From positions 1-64,000 of the forward strand of contig CACZZF010000005.1 in assembly GCA_902785575.1 (NCBI GenBank): a stretch of 64,000 nt of DNA, given 5' to 3'. Within the stretch, counting starts at the first letter, position 1, and each line of letters starts with the position of its first letter. The translations under genes and the position numbers were made by a program. The notes below the pieces were generated by a model. It worked only from the letters and a program-made list of their open reading frames with translations, was not told where the DNA came from and made no database searches. Below, in pieces: positions 7,340 to 16,114 of the stretch. Origin of the DNA: an uncultured Bacteroidia bacterium. Lineage in GTDB: Bacteria > Bacteroidota > Bacteroidia > Bacteroidales > UBA932.

Positions 7340-8431
7340 AAGACCTTTATTCGTTTATTCAGACATTCGGCCCTGGCTGGGATAGCGTTCTGGGCCCTGT
7401 TTTCCTCCTCATGCGACAAGTTCCCTCCCGAGTCCGGACAAGGAACTTTAAGCTGGAACTTCTCCACTGGTGTTCTCACACGAGCAGTTGACCTTCCGGA
7501 CACCGATTCTTTCAGGCTCAGGGTTGTCAACTCGGCGAATGAAGTGTTATATGATGGTAAGTATGGCGATTCTCCGGAGGCAATGCTGGTTAATCCTGGA
7601 ACGTATTCAGTAAGTGCGGTTTCCAGAGATTTTGCCGCCCCGGAGTTCGAGGCCCCGCAATTTGGCGATGAACAGGTTGTCGTGGTCAAGGCAGGAGCGG
7701 TCACAAGGGTGCTTTTATCTTGTTCCCAACTTAATGCAGGACTCCGTCTTAAGATAGATTCCGCCTTTGACAAGACGTACCCTGGAGGATCCCTGTCCGT
7801 TTCTTCCACAGGGGGCTCGCTCATATATGTCCCATCCGAGAAACGGACCGGCTATTTCAAGCCTGGCAATATAACTATATCCTTGAAGGAGGGGAACAAA
7901 TCTACCCAACTGTTGACAAGGAATCTTGACGCGAGGGAAATCCTCACTCTCGGTATCACCTGCCCGTCCAATTCCGGCTCTGCCCAAGGAGGTACCCTCT
8001 CAATTGTTGTCGACACTTTAAGAACTTGGACCACTGATGATTATGAGATTGGTTCTGAAGGTGGTGGAGACGCTGGAACAAGCCGGGCGAGGGCATATGG
8101 TGCCGCACAGGTGAAGGATCATGCGGGAGAGAAAGCTGTCTGGGTGACGGGATACATTGTCGGCGGTGACCTGTCGTCGAGCAAGAACGGGATAAAGTTC
8201 GAAGGTCCTTTCGAGTCTATGACCAATATAGCTATCGCGGCCAGATCATCTGTGACGGAGAAGTCTTCCTGTGTCTCTGTCCAATTAGTAAAGGGGGAAA
8301 TGAGAGACGCGTTGAATCTGGTCGATCACCCTGGCCTCCTCGGGAAGAAAGTGTATCTGAAAGGAGACCTTCAGGAGGCTTACTACGGCATCCCCGGGAT
8401 CAAGAATCTGACTGAATATTCATTCGAATGA
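7337..8431 (+). CDS. DUF4493-like lipoprotein with C-terminal OB-like (DUF6359-type) domain
   Basis: 364 residues. A lipoprotein signal peptide ends at Cys26 (ALFSSSC), so the protein is probably anchored in the outer membrane. Residues ~35-235 resemble the DUF4493 Ig-like domain common in Bacteroidales surface and fimbria-associated proteins (GTLSWNFS, NPGTYSVSAVS, LSCSQLNAGL, then TWTTDDYE). Residues ~250-360 (VTGYIVGGDLSS, FEGPF, VYLKGDLQEAYYGIPGIKN) look like an OB-fold domain of the DUF6359 kind. It is first in an operon with an OmpA protein and a collagen-like lipoprotein. Function is unknown; a structural or adhesive surface role is an inference from the neighbours. Domain names are from pattern memory and should be treated as tentative. 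Confidence 0.7.
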   Translation: MKTFIRLFRHSALAGIAFWALFSSSCDKFPPESGQGTLSWNFSTGVLTRAVDLPDTDSFRLRVVNSANEVLYDGKYGDSPEAMLVNPGTYSVSAVSRDFAAPEFEAPQFGDEQVVVVKAGAVTRVLLSCSQLNAGLRLKIDSAFDKTYPGGSLSVSSTGGSLIYVPSEKRTGYFKPGNITISLKEGNKSTQLLTRNLDAREILTLGITCPSNSGSAQGGTLSIVVDTLRTWTTDDYEIGSEGGGDAGTSRARAYGAAQVKDHAGEKAVWVTGYIVGGDLSSSKNGIKFEGPFESMTNIAIAARSSVTEKSSCVSVQLVKGEMRDALNLVDHPGLLGKKVYLKGDLQEAYYGIPGIKNLTEYSFE

Positions 8432-8467
8432 GTATAGGTACCAATTTTAAACAGTAACAACCGACTG

Positions 8468-9640
8468 ATGAAAAACAAACTGATCCTGATGGCAATGTCC
8501 ATCATCTTTCTATGCCCTTGGGGGGCATATTCACAAAACTCCTCCCATGCCTTCGAGTTCGGACTCGGAGGTTCGGCCATCAACCACACCAGGAATATGG
8601 TCTCGGATTTCCACCAGACTCCCGGAGGCGATTATGTGTTCACGCTGGAGGAGAAACTACTTTATGGAGGTGTCAGCCTCTATTCCGCCTACGAACTCAA
8701 AAACTGGCTTTACGCTGACCTGCAAGGGACTTTCGGCTTGGCCAGATTCTACGATTCCGGCTCTTTGAAGCAGGGCTATTCAATCCTGGCGGGGCCTGGT
8801 ATCCAATTCCGCCCTTTTGTCAGGAGCGAGTGGATCCAACCATACATCCGTCTTGGAGTGAGCTATTACCACAAAAACTTCCCAGCTTTTTATTTCGGAC
8901 AATTCGATGGTGATATCACCAAAGAGTCTATCTGGAAGGCAGAGGACGCTTGGAATAAGGGAACCACTTTTGACTCAGATAATTACGTCCCCGTATCAGC
9001 GGGAATAGGCTTGGTCGGATGGCTTGGAGATAAAGTAGGTGTAAGGATTGGAGGTGATTATATGAGAACCCTTGGATCCAAGGGGGCGAATTTCGCCATG
9101 GGCTCCGCCGGTTTGGTGTTCAGGTTTGGTGGCAAGAGAAAGAGGAGTATGCCCCAACCGGTGGAGACTGTGGTTGAGAAGATTGTGGAGAAGGAAGTGG
9201 TGAAAGAGGTCCCGGTTGAAGTCATCAAGGAAGTGGTCAAAGAAGTCCACTCCCAGAAGACTCTCGCTGAGCTGATGGATAATGTGACATTCGATTTCGA
9301 CAAGGCCGTAATCACACCGGAGAGCGAGAGCGTCCTTGACGAGGTCGCGAGGGTGATCCTCAGATTTCCGGAAGCCAGATTCCTGATTAGCGGCCATACA
9401 GACGCTCGTGGAGATGCCTCCTATAACGAGAGACTCTCAGAGGCCAGAGCCAAGGCTGTCTATGAGGCACTTCTAAAGCGCGGTGTGCCTGAGGCAATGA
9501 TTTGTTATCGTGGTTTCGGAAAGAGGACCGCTATCGTTCCAGCCGGGTCAGACGATAACCTCAGGCGAGGCGACAGAAAGGTCGTCATCGAGCAGGTCAC
9601 TTGGGACCCTCTATGGAACTATTTGAAAAACAACAATTAA
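8468..9640 (+). CDS. OmpA family outer-membrane protein
   Basis: 390 residues with a cleavable signal peptide (PWGAYSQ), an N-terminal domain (~25-215) of alternating aromatic/polar strands typical of an 8-stranded barrel, then a short highly charged Val/Glu/Lys-rich linker (~220-255, repeated EKxVEKEVVKEV-like units, probably an extended stalk). The C-terminal domain (~262-380) is OmpA-like and peptidoglycan-binding, with VTFDFDKAVIT, ISGHTDARGD, NERLSEARAKAV and RGFGK. It would bridge outer membrane and cell wall. It lies 36 bases after the DUF4493-like gene and 11 bases before the collagen-like gene. Confidence 0.9.
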   Translation: MKNKLILMAMSIIFLCPWGAYSQNSSHAFEFGLGGSAINHTRNMVSDFHQTPGGDYVFTLEEKLLYGGVSLYSAYELKNWLYADLQGTFGLARFYDSGSLKQGYSILAGPGIQFRPFVRSEWIQPYIRLGVSYYHKNFPAFYFGQFDGDITKESIWKAEDAWNKGTTFDSDNYVPVSAGIGLVGWLGDKVGVRIGGDYMRTLGSKGANFAMGSAGLVFRFGGKRKRSMPQPVETVVEKIVEKEVVKEVPVEVIKEVVKEVHSQKTLAELMDNVTFDFDKAVITPESESVLDEVARVILRFPEARFLISGHTDARGDASYNERLSEARAKAVYEALLKRGVPEAMICYRGFGKRTAIVPAGSDDNLRRGDRKVVIEQVTWDPLWNYLKNNN

Positions 9641-9651
9641 ACAAAGAGCTA

Positions 9652-12642
9652 ATGAAACACTTTATTAAAACCCTAGCGGCTTTTGTGCTTTTAGCCGCGG
9701 CTTCTGTGTCATGTAACAAATTGGAAGTGACCTTGCCTAAAGGACCTCAAGGTGACCAAGGAATTCAGGGAGTGACCGGTAAAGACGGACTCACGGCCTA
9801 TGAGGTATGGGTCAATGCGGTCAAAGGGGGAGAGGTCCGTGGATGGGATGCCACCAGGACTGAAGTCTACGATTACTTCCTATATCTGAAAGGAGAGAAG
9901 GGAGACAAGGGAGACAAGGGCGACACTGGCTCCGAGGGCAAGTCCGCCTATGACCTTTGGAAGCTTTACATTTCTGGAGGTAACGTGGATGATCCTTCCG
10001 GTAACGGGAAATGGGATCCTAAAGCGAATACCGAGAAGGATTTCTACATATTCCTGACTGGACCGAAAGGCGCTGACGGCCTCATCCCCTACATCGGGGA
10101 TAACGGCAACTGGTTCATAGGAGACTATGACACCGGAGTGCCCGCCACAGGCCCAAGGGGGCCTCAAGGAGCGGATGGTCTTACATCCTATCAGGTTTGG
10201 GTCAAGTATATCCAAGAAGGGAACGACAAGGATTGGCCTGAGTCTGATACGGAGATGTATCACTATTTCAAATACTTGAAAGGAGAGAAGGGAGACAAAG
10301 GTGATACTGGTGACACTGGCGCTACAGGTGCGAAAGGAGATAATGGCAAGACGCCATATATTGGTGAAGGAGGCTCTTGGATTGTTGACGGAGAGGATAC
10401 CGGGATACCGGCCACGGGACCTAAGGGCGACCAAGGAGAAGACGGTCTGTCGGCGTATGAAGTCTGGAAACAAGAGGTTACCTCCGAAAATGGACTTGCC
10501 AACCCGGGCAATGGGGTGTATGACATCGATGAATATCCTCTGTGGCCCACCGATGCTGTCGGAATAGGTGATTTCTATCTCTACCTCAGCGGGAAAGATG
10601 GCAAATCCGCTTACGAGATCTGGAAGGAATATGTCGCGGAAGGCGATGTGGACAACCCTCAGGAGCCGGGAACCAAATGGAATCCATCTGATAACAGCGA
10701 GAAAGACTTCTATATATTCCTGACCGGACCTAAAGGTGATGACGGCTTGATTCCATACATCGGCTCCAATGGCAATTGGTTCATAGGTGACACTGACTCC
10801 GGGGTACCCGCAACCGGCCCCCAAGGCCTTCCTGGAGAGGATGGGAACACTCCTTATGTTGGTGATAACGGCAACTGGTTCGTTGATGATGAGGACACGG
10901 GAATCCCTGCCAAGGGTGCGGACGGTTCAGACGGAAAGGATGGATCTGATGGTAAATCCGCCTATGAGATCTGGAAAGATGATGTCCTGGCTGATACTGG
11001 TCTTGCTAATCCCGGGAATGGAGTATATGATGTCGATGAGTATCCTCTCTGGCCAAAGACCGCGGTGGGCATCTCAGACTTCTGGCTTTATCTGAAGGGC
11101 AAGGACGGAGTTGACGGAAAAGATGGCCAGGATGGCCAAGACGGTCAAGATGGTGGGCCCGCGCAGCCGGCGACACCGGTGGAATACTCGGAGGAGATAG
11201 ATGCGGACAAATACAATGTGGCTCCGGTGAGGGCTTTGATGAAGGTGTCAGGATTAAAGAACGCCGCACCTGATACTACTTACGAATATGTCAATCCTTA
11301 TTCCGGGGGAGCCGCCTTTATAGTGACAGGCCCGGGACCGGTCATAATTCCTGATTGCGAGGTCGTGTTCAGTGACGTTAAAGGGAATACCTACACCAAG
11401 ACCTCTGACGGGAACGGTTTTGTGTATCTCAGCCGTTCTGAGCTCCCCGAATTCACCAGCGGGTCCCCCAGTGCCTCCTCTCCGACCAAGCCATCTTCAT
11501 TCAAGTTCGGCGGGAAGATGATAACTGACGCGTCCAAAATCGGACAGACATGCAAAGTCCCATATCAGGTCGGGCTGACTCTGACAATGAAGAAAGCCAC
11601 TCTTGATGGATTCCAGGTAACCACGACATCCTCTCTTGCCAGAATTGTTGAGGGAAAGACCGAGTCTTCCTGTGGTGGAGTGGATTTCCCTTTTTGGGAC
11701 GAATCTTCCAAGAGAGGATATAAGTACTACAGAAGCGCTTCCGCTATCGAATCGTACTACTCCGCGATTGGTGCCCATCCTTCTTTCGAGAGCGGCATCA
11801 CGAACTCGGCGGACATCCTCACGGCGCAGAATAACTCATCAATCCTTTCGAACTCAACCAACAGAACGGCTGTGTCGAGTTCATCCATGTCAAATGATTA
11901 TATGACAGGATCATTCGGGAACGGTTCCAGTCCGGCGAAAGTTGAAGTGACCTCACAGGTGTTCTCAATCACTTCAAAGAATAACAAACTGACTGTGACA
12001 AAGCCGCTTCCGGACTATGGCTTGAAGTTGGAATCCAGCCAAAGAGCCCATGTCCCGGAGATCAGATATGTTGGTTTGCCAGACGTTACAGGAGAGTCTG
12101 ACAGGATCTTGTATCCGAAAGTCGGTACGGATCCGGACAGTGATGATCCGGACGATAAGGTGAAGATGAAATGGACCCATTACATCGTGATTCTGGGACA
12201 GACCGAGTTCGCCGGAGATTTCGATCTTACCACGTTCGGACAGTGCTACTCAGAAGGTAACGGAGTCTTGTCCGGCGACACATTTGAGTTCACGAGATAT
12301 GATTCCCTGTCCGATTACATGGCCACATCTGAGGGGAAAGGAAAGAAACTCGAAGGCTATATCAATGTCATCGGGACCAGGGAAGGAACCAAGATCGATA
12401 ATCACGTGGCTTTGCGAGATAACGGATGGGATGTGAGGGACCTGTATGATGGCTTTGAGGTCATATTCGGTTCGTATTCAAGCAGTCACGGCACTCCTGG
12501 TGTCATGAGATACGGGAATGTCCATTATGCCGGAGTAACCGCCAACTTCGCCTATACGGAAGGCACGTATAAAGCCAGACTTTCAGGAAGCCATTTCTCT
12601 ATCTCGAATATTCAGGTCATTTACGACGGCTTCACTAAATAG
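9652..12642 (+). CDS. Large collagen-like repeat lipoprotein
   Basis: 996 residues. The lipoprotein signal ends at Cys21 (AASVSC). From ~29 to ~515 it alternates Gly-X-Y collagen-like tracts (GPQGDQGIQG, GEKGDKGDKGDTG, DGQDGQDGQDG) with two recurring globular modules: one beginning AYE(V/I)W and ending in FYIFLTG/FYLYLKG, seen about six times, and one of the form PYIGxNGNWFIGDxDTG(V/I)PATGP, seen about four times. The C-terminal ~470 residues are not repetitive, Ser/Thr-rich, and unrecognised. The start ATG 9652 is preferred over an upstream GTG/TTG because it gives a proper signal peptide. Probably a surface-exposed trimeric or fibrous adhesin/scaffold; ligand unknown. Confidence 0.8.
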   Translation: MKHFIKTLAAFVLLAAASVSCNKLEVTLPKGPQGDQGIQGVTGKDGLTAYEVWVNAVKGGEVRGWDATRTEVYDYFLYLKGEKGDKGDKGDTGSEGKSAYDLWKLYISGGNVDDPSGNGKWDPKANTEKDFYIFLTGPKGADGLIPYIGDNGNWFIGDYDTGVPATGPRGPQGADGLTSYQVWVKYIQEGNDKDWPESDTEMYHYFKYLKGEKGDKGDTGDTGATGAKGDNGKTPYIGEGGSWIVDGEDTGIPATGPKGDQGEDGLSAYEVWKQEVTSENGLANPGNGVYDIDEYPLWPTDAVGIGDFYLYLSGKDGKSAYEIWKEYVAEGDVDNPQEPGTKWNPSDNSEKDFYIFLTGPKGDDGLIPYIGSNGNWFIGDTDSGVPATGPQGLPGEDGNTPYVGDNGNWFVDDEDTGIPAKGADGSDGKDGSDGKSAYEIWKDDVLADTGLANPGNGVYDVDEYPLWPKTAVGISDFWLYLKGKDGVDGKDGQDGQDGQDGGPAQPATPVEYSEEIDADKYNVAPVRALMKVSGLKNAAPDTTYEYVNPYSGGAAFIVTGPGPVIIPDCEVVFSDVKGNTYTKTSDGNGFVYLSRSELPEFTSGSPSASSPTKPSSFKFGGKMITDASKIGQTCKVPYQVGLTLTMKKATLDGFQVTTTSSLARIVEGKTESSCGGVDFPFWDESSKRGYKYYRSASAIESYYSAIGAHPSFESGITNSADILTAQNNSSILSNSTNRTAVSSSSMSNDYMTGSFGNGSSPAKVEVTSQVFSITSKNNKLTVTKPLPDYGLKLESSQRAHVPEIRYVGLPDVTGESDRILYPKVGTDPDSDDPDDKVKMKWTHYIVILGQTEFAGDFDLTTFGQCYSEGNGVLSGDTFEFTRYDSLSDYMATSEGKGKKLEGYINVIGTREGTKIDNHVALRDNGWDVRDLYDGFEVIFGSYSSSHGTPGVMRYGNVHYAGVTANFAYTEGTYKARLSGSHFSISNIQVIYDGFTK
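9736..11160 (+). repeat. Collagen-like and globular repeat modules within the lipoprotein gene
   Basis: The coding DNA carries recurrent Gly-X-Y tracts interleaved with the AYE(V/I)W and NGNWFIGD modules. The block near 9940-10160 and the block near 10600-10830 encode almost the same order of modules (KSAY..W, EKDFYIFLTGPKG, DGLIPYIG), indicating an internal duplication of roughly 220 codons. Confidence 0.8.
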
Positions 12643-12677
12643 CGCCTGGATATTATTCTTAAGAAAATAAGTATATT

Positions 12678-12719
12678 AGCGCCATGAGACGGATCATGAT
12701 TCTTTTCATGGCGCTTTTT
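12678..12719 (+). terminator. Terminator-like hairpin overlapping a start codon
   Basis: A perfect 10-bp inverted repeat, 12678-12687 with 12706-12715, is followed by T residues to 12719. It is 36 bases beyond the collagen-gene stop, where an operon terminator is expected, but it includes the ATG (12684) of the next gene. It may therefore both end the upstream transcript and hide the downstream start. Confidence 0.6.
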
Positions 12720-13577
12720 GCCATGTCCGCGCGCTGCCAGGAGTCCTCCGTTGTGGATCATGTCACCACTGAGGCTGACAAACAGTTGGCTTGTGAGATA
12801 ATGGACAACCTGAGGCAGGCTGACTCGGAGACACCGGGCGGGCTCACCGTCCCCCAGATGATGATTCTGGCCGCCAAAAGCATGCTGGGTACGCCTTATG
12901 TGGCCGGGACTCTTGATGAGGATCCGGAGTCGGAAAGATTAAGGATATATCTGACAAAGACAGATTGTATCATATTCGTGGAAACCTGTCTGAATCTTGC
13001 CAGGACGGTGCGGGATGCTGATGGCAAAGCTCCTGATTTCGACTCTTTCGTCTCGAATGTGGCTTCTACCAGGTATCGGAAAGAACCCCCATATTCATAT
13101 AGTGATCGTGTCCATTACACGACGGAATGGATCCGGCGCCAGGATAGTGTTTTGAAGGATATCACCCTTGATCTGGGAGGGGAGGTGAATGACCATCCGA
13201 TTAGTTTCATGTCCTCGCATCCGAAAAGCTACAAGCAGCTGGCGGATGCTGACAATATCCCACGTTCGGCGTTGGATCTCAAGAAGATACAAGAGGTTGA
13301 GGAGGATCTGAACAAGTCTCCGATGACTTATATTCCGAAAACTAAAATCGCCGCCGCATCTGATAAGATCCAGTCTGGAGATATTATTTGTTTCGTCTCA
13401 ACTGTTGAAGGCTTGGACATCGCCCATGTCGGGATGGCTTATGTCGAGGATGGCCGAGTGGGCTTTATACATGCGTCACAAAACGACGGAAAGGTTGTGA
13501 TCGACAGCAGGACAATTGAAGAATATGTCTTGCCTCGTCGCAACCTTTCCGGAATAAAGGTCGTCAGACCTTTGTAG
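12684..13577 (+). CDS. DUF1460 family exported hydrolase (NlpC/P60-like amidase)
   Basis: 297 residues with a signal peptide (cleavage likely after SARCQ). It matches the DUF1460 family of Bacteroidota, papain-like NlpC/P60-related enzymes proposed to act on peptidoglycan as N-acetylmuramoyl-alanine amidases. Visible family elements are the PYVAGTL segment, the presumed nucleophile in TKTDCIIFVE, SFMSSHP, and the presumed catalytic His in DIAHVGM followed by FIHASQND. Start at ATG 12684 keeps the basic N-region (MRRI); later ATGs at 12696 and 12708 would shorten it. The start lies inside the hairpin at 12678-12719. It converges on the 13580 gene with a 2-base gap. Confidence 0.8.
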   Translation: MRRIMILFMALFAMSARCQESSVVDHVTTEADKQLACEIMDNLRQADSETPGGLTVPQMMILAAKSMLGTPYVAGTLDEDPESERLRIYLTKTDCIIFVETCLNLARTVRDADGKAPDFDSFVSNVASTRYRKEPPYSYSDRVHYTTEWIRRQDSVLKDITLDLGGEVNDHPISFMSSHPKSYKQLADADNIPRSALDLKKIQEVEEDLNKSPMTYIPKTKIAAASDKIQSGDIICFVSTVEGLDIAHVGMAYVEDGRVGFIHASQNDGKVVIDSRTIEEYVLPRRNLSGIKVVRPL

Positions 13578-13579
13578 GC

Positions 13580-14032
13580 TTATTTCCTCCTGAACAATCC
13601 TCCGAGGATACTTCCGAAGAGTCCGCCGCCTCCGATCTTTCCACCGAGGGCGATAATGACGTCATTGATGTCGACCTTTCCGTCACCGTTCTGATCCTTG
13701 AATAGCTTGGTGACACCTCCAAGGACAACCGGGATAAGTCCGGTCAGGGACTTGTTCATCGCTGTTCCGAGATTGAGCTTGTTGAGGATATTCTTGGCGA
13801 AAAGGATCCCGGCGAGGTTAGTCACAGGGCTCTTTGCGGCTGAAGTCTTACCGGTAAGGAGATCGGTGATGATATTGACTCCACCCCTGCTGGTCGCGGT
13901 CTGGGTAAGGCTGCCAAGGATAGAATCGGAGAGGCCACCGAGAACCTGGTTCTGGACATTGGCGGGAATCTGTACGCCGCCAGCGGCGGAATTGACCTGC
14001 TGTTTGATGATGTCAGCGATTGAAAATGCCAT
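13580..14032 (-). CDS. Small glycine-rich protein with EF-hand/dockerin-like calcium loop
   Basis: 150 residues, no signal peptide. The N-terminal ~110 residues are helical and hydrophobic, reminiscent of DUF937/YidB-like proteins but not securely assigned. A single calcium-loop motif, DQNGDGKVDINDV, follows at ~113-125, then a Gly-rich hydrophobic tail GGGGLFGSILGGLFRRK. The loop has Asp/Asn/Asp spacing typical of EF-hand or dockerin repeats, but only one copy is present, so cellulosome docking is unlikely. Upstream of the S9 peptidase operon in the opposite direction of reading only by position: it lies 30 bases downstream of the DPP-IV stop and may be its last operon member. Function unknown. 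Confidence 0.7.
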   Translation of the reverse strand: MAFSIADIIKQQVNSAAGGVQIPANVQNQVLGGLSDSILGSLTQTATSRGGVNIITDLLTGKTSAAKSPVTNLAGILFAKNILNKLNLGTAMNKSLTGLIPVVLGGVTKLFKDQNGDGKVDINDVIIALGGKIGGGGLFGSILGGLFRRK

Positions 14033-14062
14033 AATAGTGTGTTTTTAGTGTTGATAAAAGTG

Positions 14063-16114
14063 TTATAGATAGAAGTCGAAATAATCCGTGACCTTGTCCA
14101 TCAGATGAATTCTCCACCTGCCGAAGACATTGTGCTCGGAGCAAGGATAAGGGAAGTAGTCAAGCTGGGTCCCGTTCTCGATGCACTTCTGGACAAAACT
14201 GAGGCTGTGCTCCCAAACCACCGTGTTGTCGATGGCGCCTTGGCAGATAAGAAGCTTGCCCTTGAGATTACCGGCGTTTTCGATGAGGCTCGTCTTCTTG
14301 AAACCCTCGGGGTTCGTCTCCGGAGTGTCCATGTACCTCTCACCATACATTATCTCGTACCACTTCCAGTCAATTACGGGGCCTCCGGCCACACCGACTT
14401 TGAATGTCTCGGGATAATTGGTCATCAGAGAAATGGTCATGAAACCGCCATAGCTCCATCCGTGGACTCCAATGCGCTCTGAATCAACGAATGGCAGGGA
14501 TTTGAGCATATTGATACCGACCATCTGGTCCGCCATCTCATTCTGGCCGCACTGGCGGTGTATTGCTTTCTCGTATTCAGCCCCTCTGTTCGGAGTTCCA
14601 CGGTTGTCCTGGACATATACAACGTAACCTTTCTGTGCCATCAGCAACTCCCACATGCGGATGCTTCCGAGCCAGCTGTCATTAACAAGCTGGGAATGAG
14701 GTCCGCCATATACATAAAGCAGGACAGGGTATTTCTTCGAGGGATCGAAGTCAGCGGGAAGATATAGCCGGTACCAGTTGTCATACTTGCCGTCGGCGCT
14801 CTTGACTGTCCCGAGCTTGATCTCGCCGGTCTTGAAAGCCTTGAGAGGATCCTCGGCCCTGCCGAGTTCCCTGACCAACTTGCCGTCGGTGGTCCTGATC
14901 TGTGTTACGGACGGGACATTGAAGCTGCTGAAGATATCGATGAACATCTTGTGGTCACCACTCAAAGAGACAGAGTGCCAGCCCTCGTCAGCTGTGAGCC
15001 GGACCGGCTTGCCGAACTTGGCTTTCACGACAGACTCGGCGCCCTTCTTTGACTTGAGGCCTGTCACACTTATCTTGAAAAGATGGTTCTCCACAGGGGA
15101 AACCTCGGCTGAGGTGTAGAATACGTTGACTCCGTCGTTGTCGAGGTATTGGACATCAGCGTCAACCGCGGTCAGACGTCTGACTGTGCCGAGTGTGTCG
15201 CAAAGATAAAGGTTGCGATAGCCGTCACGGACATTTGACGTGTGGATGAAGGAATATGTTCCCTTAAGGAAACGCACGGGATCCGAAGGCTCGACATATC
15301 GGCTGTCATCCTCTGTGAACAGAGTGCGGACAAAAGACCCGTCAGAAGCCCGGTACATATTGAATCTCATGTGTTTCTGGGTCCTGTCAAGAACCTGGAT
15401 GAACACATATTTGTCATCTGGAGACCAGCTGATGTCACATAGGTACCTGTCGTAGCCGAAGTCGTTCACGTCGCACCATACGGTCTTCTTGGATGCGAGG
15501 TCATATATTCCGAGTTTAATCTCCTCACTCTCCATACCGTTCATGGGATACTTGATACTTTTTAGAGTACCGGTCCGGGTAGTTATGTCAAGCAGGGGAA
15601 AGTCTGTGACCCTGCTCTCGTCCTTGCGGTAGAAGGCAAGCTTGGATCCGGAAGGCGACCAGAATATGCCCCCATTGATGCCGAACTCATTGCGACTGAC
15701 ACTCTGGCCATAGGTGATCTGGTCGTTCTCGCTTTCGGCCACACAAATCTCTCCGCCATTGTTGATATACAGGCTCTGGCCTTTGGTATAGGCCGGAATT
15801 CCGGCTGAGCTCATAACTCCTCCACGGCCTCCGGGACGTCCTCCTTGTCCCATCTGTCCCGCAGGTTTATATTCGACCGCCTCGCCGGTTGAGGCCTTGA
15901 ATGCCTTGAGCTCCCTCCCGTCCATGACGGCATAGGTATCGTTGTCAACCCACATTGCCCTAATGGCGGCCGGCCTTGTCCCGGCTCCCATCACGGCTTC
16001 TTCCATGGTGAGAGTCTTCCCTTGGTTATTCGCGGGATGAACGGCGACCACACCGGTTTGCGCAAAGACCGATACCGGAAGGGCTAAAACAAGAAGGATC
16101 AATAACTTCCTCAT
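14063..16114 (-). CDS. Dipeptidyl peptidase IV-like serine peptidase (S9B)
   Basis: 683 residues with a signal peptide (SVFAQ). The N-terminal ~430 residues form the DPP-IV-type beta-propeller, with FWSPSGSKLAFYR and ISWSPDDKYVFIQ. The C-terminal alpha/beta-hydrolase carries Ser554 in GWSYGG, Asp629 in GAIDN and His661 in SEHNVFG, a complete triad. The propeller includes the conserved Glu region (MESEEIKLGIYD) seen in prolyl dipeptidyl peptidases. Expected to release X-Pro or related dipeptides in the periplasm. It overlaps the upstream 134-residue gene as ATGA, so the two are translationally coupled. Confidence 0.92.
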   Translation of the reverse strand: MRKLLILLVLALPVSVFAQTGVVAVHPANNQGKTLTMEEAVMGAGTRPAAIRAMWVDNDTYAVMDGRELKAFKASTGEAVEYKPAGQMGQGGRPGGRGGVMSSAGIPAYTKGQSLYINNGGEICVAESENDQITYGQSVSRNEFGINGGIFWSPSGSKLAFYRKDESRVTDFPLLDITTRTGTLKSIKYPMNGMESEEIKLGIYDLASKKTVWCDVNDFGYDRYLCDISWSPDDKYVFIQVLDRTQKHMRFNMYRASDGSFVRTLFTEDDSRYVEPSDPVRFLKGTYSFIHTSNVRDGYRNLYLCDTLGTVRRLTAVDADVQYLDNDGVNVFYTSAEVSPVENHLFKISVTGLKSKKGAESVVKAKFGKPVRLTADEGWHSVSLSGDHKMFIDIFSSFNVPSVTQIRTTDGKLVRELGRAEDPLKAFKTGEIKLGTVKSADGKYDNWYRLYLPADFDPSKKYPVLLYVYGGPHSQLVNDSWLGSIRMWELLMAQKGYVVYVQDNRGTPNRGAEYEKAIHRQCGQNEMADQMVGINMLKSLPFVDSERIGVHGWSYGGFMTISLMTNYPETFKVGVAGGPVIDWKWYEIMYGERYMDTPETNPEGFKKTSLIENAGNLKGKLLICQGAIDNTVVWEHSLSFVQKCIENGTQLDYFPYPCSEHNVFGRWRIHLMDKVTDYFDFYL

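Noticed and set aside
9880..10824. 314-codon minus-strand frame opposite the collagen-like repeats
   Set aside because: The open frame arises from the repeat composition (Gly/Asp/Lys codons read in reverse); no start context or domain.
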